From Simmondsia chinensis (taxonomy: Eukaryota; Streptophyta; Magnoliopsida; Caryophyllales; Simmondsiaceae), in NCBI GenBank assembly GCA_018398585.1, contig JAGTTD010000008.1:3856501-3920500 (forward strand): a stretch of 64,000 bases of DNA, read 5' to 3'. Position numbers and translations under genes: made by a program. Below are positions 57,840 to 64,000 of this stretch, in pieces. Each line of letters starts with the position of its first letter. Positions within the stretch are counted from its first letter, which is position 1. Under the pieces are notes generated by a model. The model saw only the letters and a program-made list of their open reading frames with translations. It had not been told where the DNA came from and made no database searches.

Positions 57840-60800
57840 AAATATATTACACCATTTAAAGGCATCATACCTGGTGTTCGATTGTTCATACACAACTAGT
57901 GAAGTAAATCACAGAAAGAGAACACCGATAAAAATACAGTGCTTCTTTAAATATACACAACTAAACACTTGAAACATACCAAAACAAGTTGATTTCACAC
58001 CTCTTCAAGCAATCATACAAGCTATGTTGATAAAACCCAACACACACCACTAATTACTCAAAACACACCACAACACATTCATACACACCACTAAAATCAA
58101 TCATACACTGTATATGTTTAAACATACACTACTAAACACTTAAAACGTACCAAAACAAGTTGATTTCACACCACTTTAAGTAATCATACTCTATGTATCG
58201 ATGGAATCTATCACACACCACTAATTAATTGAATCACAGTATAACGAGTTGATTTTACACCTCTAAAACCCATCATACATGGTGTATGCTTAAACATACA
58301 CAACTAAGCACTTCAAACAAACTTAGACAAGTTCGTATGACAACGTTAAAACCCATCATACACGGTGTATGATCAACCAAACGCTACCACTTACTTAAAA
58401 CACACTTTAACAACTTGATTTCAAACTAATTAGATCAATCATACACTGTGTATGATTGGTCATACACCACTAATGACTTAAAAGACACTAAAACAAATTG
58501 ATCTTCCATCATTAAAACCTATCATACACGGTGCATAATAGATCATACAATGCTATTTACTTAAAACACACTAAAATAAGTTGATTTCACACCCTTTAGA
58601 CCTATCATATACGGTGTATGATTGATCATATAACACTATTTACTTAAACCACACTAAAACAAGTTGATTTCACACCATTTAAACCAATCAGACAAAATGT
58701 ATGGTTGGTTTAAGACCATTAATGACTTCAAACAACCAACAAAAAATGATATTACACCATTTAAACAACTCATAAATGGTGTATGATTAATCAACACAAA
58801 CAACATATGACAGTGATGCATTTTCAACACTCACACGCCATCAAATGCCAAGAAATTTTTACATGTAAATGGGCACTCGAACCTAGACATATGTATGATT
58901 GGTTTAAAACCATTAATGACTTAAAACAACTAATAAACCGTGATAATACTCCAATAAAACCTATCACACACGGTGTATAGTTAATCATACAAAACTAATT
59001 ACTTGAAACACACCAAAACAAATGATTCCACAATATTTTAACCCATCATACATGGTGTATGATCAACCAACCGCCACAACTTACTCAAAACACACTTTAA
59101 TAACTTGATTTCAAACCAATTAGACCAATCATACATGGTGTATGATTAGTCGTACACCACTAATCACTTAAAAGACACTAAAACCAATTAATCTTCCACC
59201 ATTAAAACCTATCATACACGGTGTATGATTGATCATACACCGCTATTTACTTAAAACACACTAAAATAAGTTGATTTCACACCCTTTAGACCTATCATAC
59301 ACGGTGTATGATTGATCATATACCACTATTTACTTAAACCACACTAAAACAAGTTGATTTCACACCATTTACACCAATCATACACAATGTATGATTGGTT
59401 TAAGACCATTAATGACTTCAAACAACCAACAAAAATGATATTACACCATTTAAACAAATCATAAATGGTGTATGATTAATCAACACCGACAACATATGAT
59501 AGTGATGCATTTTCAACACTCACATGCCATCAAATGCCAATAAATTTTTACATGTAAATGGGCACTCAAACCTAGCATATGTATGATTGGTTTAAAATCA
59601 TTAATGACTTAAAACAACTAACAAACCGTGATAATACACTAATAAAACCTATCACACATGGTGTATGGTTAATCATACAAAACTAATTACTTGAAACATC
59701 AAAACAAATGATTTCACAATATTTAAACCCATCATACACGGTGTATGATCAACCAAACGCCACTACTTACCTAAAACACACTTTAGCAACTTGATTTCAA
59801 ACCAGTTAGACCAATCATACATGGTGTATGATTGGTCATGCACCACTAATGACTTAAAAGACACTAAAAGAAATTGATCTTCCACAATTAAAACCTACCA
59901 TACACGGTGTATGATTGATCATACACTGCTATTTACTTAAAACACACAAAAATAAGTTGATTTCACACCCTTTGTACCTATCATACACGGTGTATGATTG
60001 ATCTTATACCACTATTTACTTAAACCATACTAAAACAAGTTGATTTCACATCATTTACACCAATCATACAAAATGTATGGTTGGTTTAAGACCATTAATG
60101 ACTTCAAACAACCAACAAAAAATGATATTACACTATTTAAAAACTTATAAATGGTGTATGATCAATCAACACAAACCACATATGACAGTGATGCATTTTC
60201 AACACTCACACGCCATCAAATGCCAAGAAATTTTAAAATGGGCACTCAAACCTAGACATATGTATGATTGGTTTAAAACCATTAATGACTTGAAACAACT
60301 AACAAGCCGTGATAATACACCAATAAAACCTACCACACGGGGTGTATGGTTAATCATACAAAACTTATTACTTGAAACACACCAAAACAAATGATTTCAC
60401 AATATTTTAACCCATCATACACGGTGTATGATCAACCAAATGCCACTACTTACTTAAAACACACTTTAACAGCTTGATTTCAAACCAATTAGACCAATCA
60501 TACACGGTGTATGATTGGTCATACACCACTAATGATTTAAAAGACACTAAAACAAATTGATCTTTCACCATTAAAACCTATCATACACGGTGTATGATTG
60601 ATCATACACCGCTATTTACTTAAAACACTCTAAAATAAGTTTATTTCACACCCTTTTGACCTATCTTACACGGTGTATGATTGATCATATACTACTATTT
60701 ACTTAAACCACACGAAAATAAGTTGATTTCACAGCATTTACACCAACCATACACGATGTATGATTAGTTTAAGACCATTAATGGCTTCAAACAACCGACA

Positions 60801-62990
60801 AAAAATGATATTACACCATTTAAGCAAATCATAAATGGTGTATGATTAATCAACATCTACAACATAGGATAGTGATGCATTTTCAACAGTCACATGCCAT
60901 CAAATGCCAATAAATTTTTGCATGTAAATGGGCATTCAAACCTAGCATATGTATGATTGGTTTAAAACCATTCATGACTTAAAACAACTAACAAACCATG
61001 ATAATACACTAATAAAACCTAGCACACATGGTGTATGGTTAATCATACAAAACTAATTACTTGAAACACACCAAAACAAATGATTTCACAATATTTAAAC
61101 CCATCACACACGGTGTACGATCAACCAAATGCCACTACTTACTTAAAACACACTTTAACAACTTGATTTCAAACCATTTAGACCAATCATACACGGTGCA
61201 TGATTGGTCATACACCACTATTGACTCAAAAGACACTAAAATAAATTGATCTTCCACTATTAAAACCTATCATACACGTTGTATGATTGATCATACACCG
61301 CTATTTACTTAAAACACACTAAAATAAGCTTATTTCACACCCTTTTGACCTATCATACACGGTATATGATTGATCATATACCACTATTTACTTAAACCAC
61401 ACTAAAACAAGTTGATTTCACACCATTTATATCAATCATACACGATGTATGATTGGTTTAAGACCATTAATGACTTCAAACAACCAATAAAAAAGGATAT
61501 TACACCATTTAAACAAATCATAAATGGTATGTGATTAATCAACACAAACAACATATGACAGTGATGCATTTTCAACACTCACACGCCATCAAATACCAAG
61601 AAATTTTTGCATGTAAATGGGCACTCAAACCTAGACATATGTATGATTGGTTTAAAACCATTAATGACTTAAAACAACTAATAAACCATGATAATACACC
61701 AATAAAACCAATCAAACACGTTGTATGGTTAATCATACAAAACTAATTACTTGAAACACACCAAAACAACTGATTTCACAATATTTAAACCCATTATACA
61801 CGGTGAATGATCGACCAAACGCCACAACTTACTTAAAACACACTTTAACAACTTGATTTCAAACCAATTAGACCAATCATACATGGTGTATGATTGGTCA
61901 TACACCACTAATGACTTCAAAGACACTAAAACAAATTGATCTTCCACCATTAAAACCTATCATACACGGTGTATGATTGATCATACACCATTATTTACTT
62001 AAAACACACTAAAATAAGTTTATTTCACACCCTTTTGACCTATCATACACGGTGTATGATTGATCATATACCACTATTTACTTAAACCACACTAAAACAA
62101 GTTGATTTCACACCATTTACATCAGTCATACACGATATATGATTGGTTTAAGACCATTAATGACTTCAAACAACCAGCAAAAAATGATATTACACCATTT
62201 AAAGAAATAATAAATGGTGTGTGATTAATCAACACAAACAACATATGACAGTGATGCATTTTCAACACTCACACGCCATCAAATGCCCAGAAATTTTTGC
62301 ATGTAAATGGCACTCAAACCTAGACATATGTATGATTGGTTTAAAACCATTAATGACTTAAAACAACTAATAAACCGTGATAATACACCAATAAAACCTA
62401 TCAAACACGTTGTATGGTTAATCATACAAAGCTAATTACTTGAAACACACCAAAACAATTGATTTCACAATATTTAAACCCATCATACACGGTGTATGAT
62501 CAACCAAACGCCACAACTTACTTAAAACACACTTTAACAACTTGATTTCAAACCAATTAGACCAATCATACACGGTGTATGATTGGTCATACACCACTAA
62601 TGACTTCAAAGACACTAAAACAAATTGATCTTCCACCATTAAAACCTATCATACACGATGTATGATTGATTATACACAGCTATTTACTTAAAACACACTA
62701 AAATAAGTTGATTTCACACCCTTTAGACTTATTATACATGGTGTATGATTGATCATATACCACTATTTACTTAAACCACACTAAAACAAGTTGATTTCAC
62801 ATCATTTACACCAATCATACGCAATGTATTATTGGTTTAAAACCATTAATGACTTCAAACAACCAACAAAAAATGATATTACACCATTTAAGCAAATCAT
62901 AAATGGTATATGATTAATCAACACCAACAACATATGATAGTGATGCATTTTCAACACTCACACGCCATCCATCAACTACCGTACACCATT
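57840..62990 (+). repeat. Right satellite array organised as a 688-bp higher-order repeat
   Basis: Monomers of 82-86 bp centred on ATCATACACGGTGTATGAT (a palindrome around one central base) followed by ATTTACTTAAAACACACTAAAA and GTTGATTTCACACC. Distinct monomer types recur in fixed order. The landmark GTGATGCATTTTCAACA occurs at 58813, 59502, 60188, 60872, 61561, 62251 and 62940, spacings of 689, 686, 684, 689, 690 and 689. One unit contains eight monomers; for example, palindromes fall near 61637, 61711, 61793, 61875, 61957, 62039, 62124 and 62205. Confidence 0.93.
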
Positions 62991-63707
62991 TATTCTTTAC
63001 CATCAACATTTGCTTTCCACCCCCCGATGTCCACACATAAGACGCAGGCACAATGAGGAACAATACAGTAAATCAGCCAAATAATCAAATAATCAAGCCA
63101 ATATGAATACCTCACTCAAAATACACTAACCCTTACTCACAACACCAGTAAAAGCAAAACCCTAAACCACAAAAAAAAAAAAAAAAAAAACCTAAACCAC
63201 TACAGAAAACCCTAAACCCCAAAAAAAACCCAAACCAATACTAGGCCCGTGCAACACACGAAACAACCACATATACATTTCCCTCAAACAACCCCAACAA
63301 ACAACCAAGAGAAAACAAGCACGTAGTAACGAAATCGGTGTTACCTTTTTGGAAATGGTGATTAAACCCTAGATGAACAAGGTGCAGCGACGAAATGCGA
63401 GGGACGTGAGAACGAGAGTAGGGATAAAGTGAACGAAGAGAAATTCTAGAGAGTCATGGGAATGGGTTTCAGAGGAAAGAGAGAGTGAAAAATGAGAGGG
63501 AAATGGTTCTGCAAAAAAAGGAGAGAGTGAAAATGTACGGAGAGAGAAGGGAAGAGAGAGGGGAAAAGCGGGAAAAGTGACAGGAAATCACAAAAAAAAA
63601 AAAGTAAAGTGGCAGGGGTCATTTTGGTCCGAAAGGGTCTATTTAAGGTTACATGGGTTGGCAATAGAATAAGGGTGGGGATGGGGGTTTTTTTCGCACG
63701 ATTTTCC
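62990..63707. repeat. Right unique part of the giant inverted repeat
   Basis: Reverse complement of 53622-54240, with the same promoter-like and exon-like blocks. The exon donor mirrors the left one (minus-sense exon end at 63345, then GTAAC). A-runs at 63170-63190 and 63590-63604 differ from the left copy. Confidence 0.85.
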
Positions 63708-63716
63708 TTTAATTTT

Positions 63717-64000
63717 TATATAGTAAGCCCCCCCGGGTGGGAGGCTTACGTATTATATTTTTAAGGTTTTTAAATTAAATTAAATACATAAATTTATAAT
63801 TTTATTGTTACGTAGTATTTAGATTTGTAACACATATTTAAATAAATTAAATTTACTTTATATATCATTATGAGAAACATGATTTTAAAATTAAATCGAA
63901 CCTATGTTTATAATTTTTAATAATTTTATTATTGATTAAATATTTGAACTATACTATTTATTATTTATAGTTTCACTCATTATGCTATTTTTTTTATATT
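63717..64000. other. AT-rich flank
   Basis: Beyond the [15 protein letters not shown] patch at 63727-63738 is followed by very AT-rich sequence. Nothing else was recognised. Confidence 0.4.

Larger units (their letters stand above)
53622..63707 (+). mobile_element. Giant Mutator-like foldback element with satellite arms and an Ulp1-like exon
   Basis: 10,086 bp bounded by a perfect 9-bp TSD TTTAATTTT (53613-53621 and 63708-63716). Ends GGGAAATCGTATGAA and, read inward from the right, GGAAAATCGTGCGAA are inverted. Both arms run in the same order: CCCCC-rich end, CT-rich promoter-like block, a short exon ending AAAAAG before GTAAC, an AAAACCCTAAACC-type block, then arrays of a palindrome-centred monomer. 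The left arm is about 2.5 kb and the right about 5.9 kb. The 1.7-kb centre holds an Ulp1-like terminal exon and an inserted LTR. No MULE transposase was found, so it is non-autonomous. Ulp1-bearing Mutator elements (Kaonashi type) are known in plants; the satellite-filled arms are unusual. Confidence 0.85.

Noticed and set aside
58783..62639. Several 62-105 codon frames (His/Thr-rich) repeated through the array
   Set aside because: The same frame recurs with the 688-bp period and follows from the satellite sequence; no start or splice context.
57840..62990. CRISPR-like array
   Set aside because: Spacers are not unique, units are 82-86 bp diverged monomers in a higher-order repeat, and the genome is a plant.

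Overview
The window is nuclear DNA from a flowering plant, most likely a eudicot. Evidence: a split CDC48B-type AAA ATPase gene and a COQ4 gene with plant-like proteins, Ty1/copia elements with plant-type primer sites, plant RTE and L1 LINEs, hAT/Mutator/Tourist miniature elements, and AT-rich intergenic DNA. Only two host genes are convincing. Most of the rest is nested mobile DNA, and many insertions can be bounded to the base by target-site duplications (TSDs).

Layout. 1-899: 3' end and LTR of a copia element. 2410-5200: truncated copia element. 5560-6720: foldback element built of inverted tandem units. 6746-12776: complete copia-type LTR element without recognisable gag-pol (TSD ATTTT), ending 341 bp before a host ATG. 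13118-33401: CDC48B-like gene, 12 coding exons, 629 codons, reading frame intact across every junction. Its introns hold two RTE LINEs, a TRIM, a complete antisense copia element (20133-27126, TSD CATGG) itself split by a hAT element (22364-23135), another hAT element, a tRNA-type SINE and LINE tails. 34519-36226: a Tourist element, then a Mutator-type miniature element into which a SINE with a 5S rRNA head and an RTE LINE tail has inserted. 36277-38320: COQ4 on the minus strand, with a probable 5' UTR exon near 42.3 kb. 39095-45292: hAT, Mutator-type and RTE LINE insertions. 47092-49896: an L1-type LINE with ORF1 relics but no ORF2. 50582-51109: hAT element.

53622-63707 is the most striking object: a 10.1 kb Mutator-like giant foldback element with a perfect 9-bp TSD (TTTAATTTT). 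Its arms are inverted copies carrying arrays of an 82-86 bp palindrome-centred monomer. In the right arm the monomers form about six copies of a 688-bp, eight-monomer higher-order repeat. Between the arms lies one exon encoding the catalytic-Cys end of an Ulp1-like (C48) protease, plus an inserted LTR.

The two host genes are convergent (CDC48B plus, COQ4 minus). They correspond to loci I recall as At2g03670 and At2g03690 in Arabidopsis, so this looks like a conserved gene neighbourhood inflated by transposons. All coordinates were read by eye; identities and family assignments were not computed.
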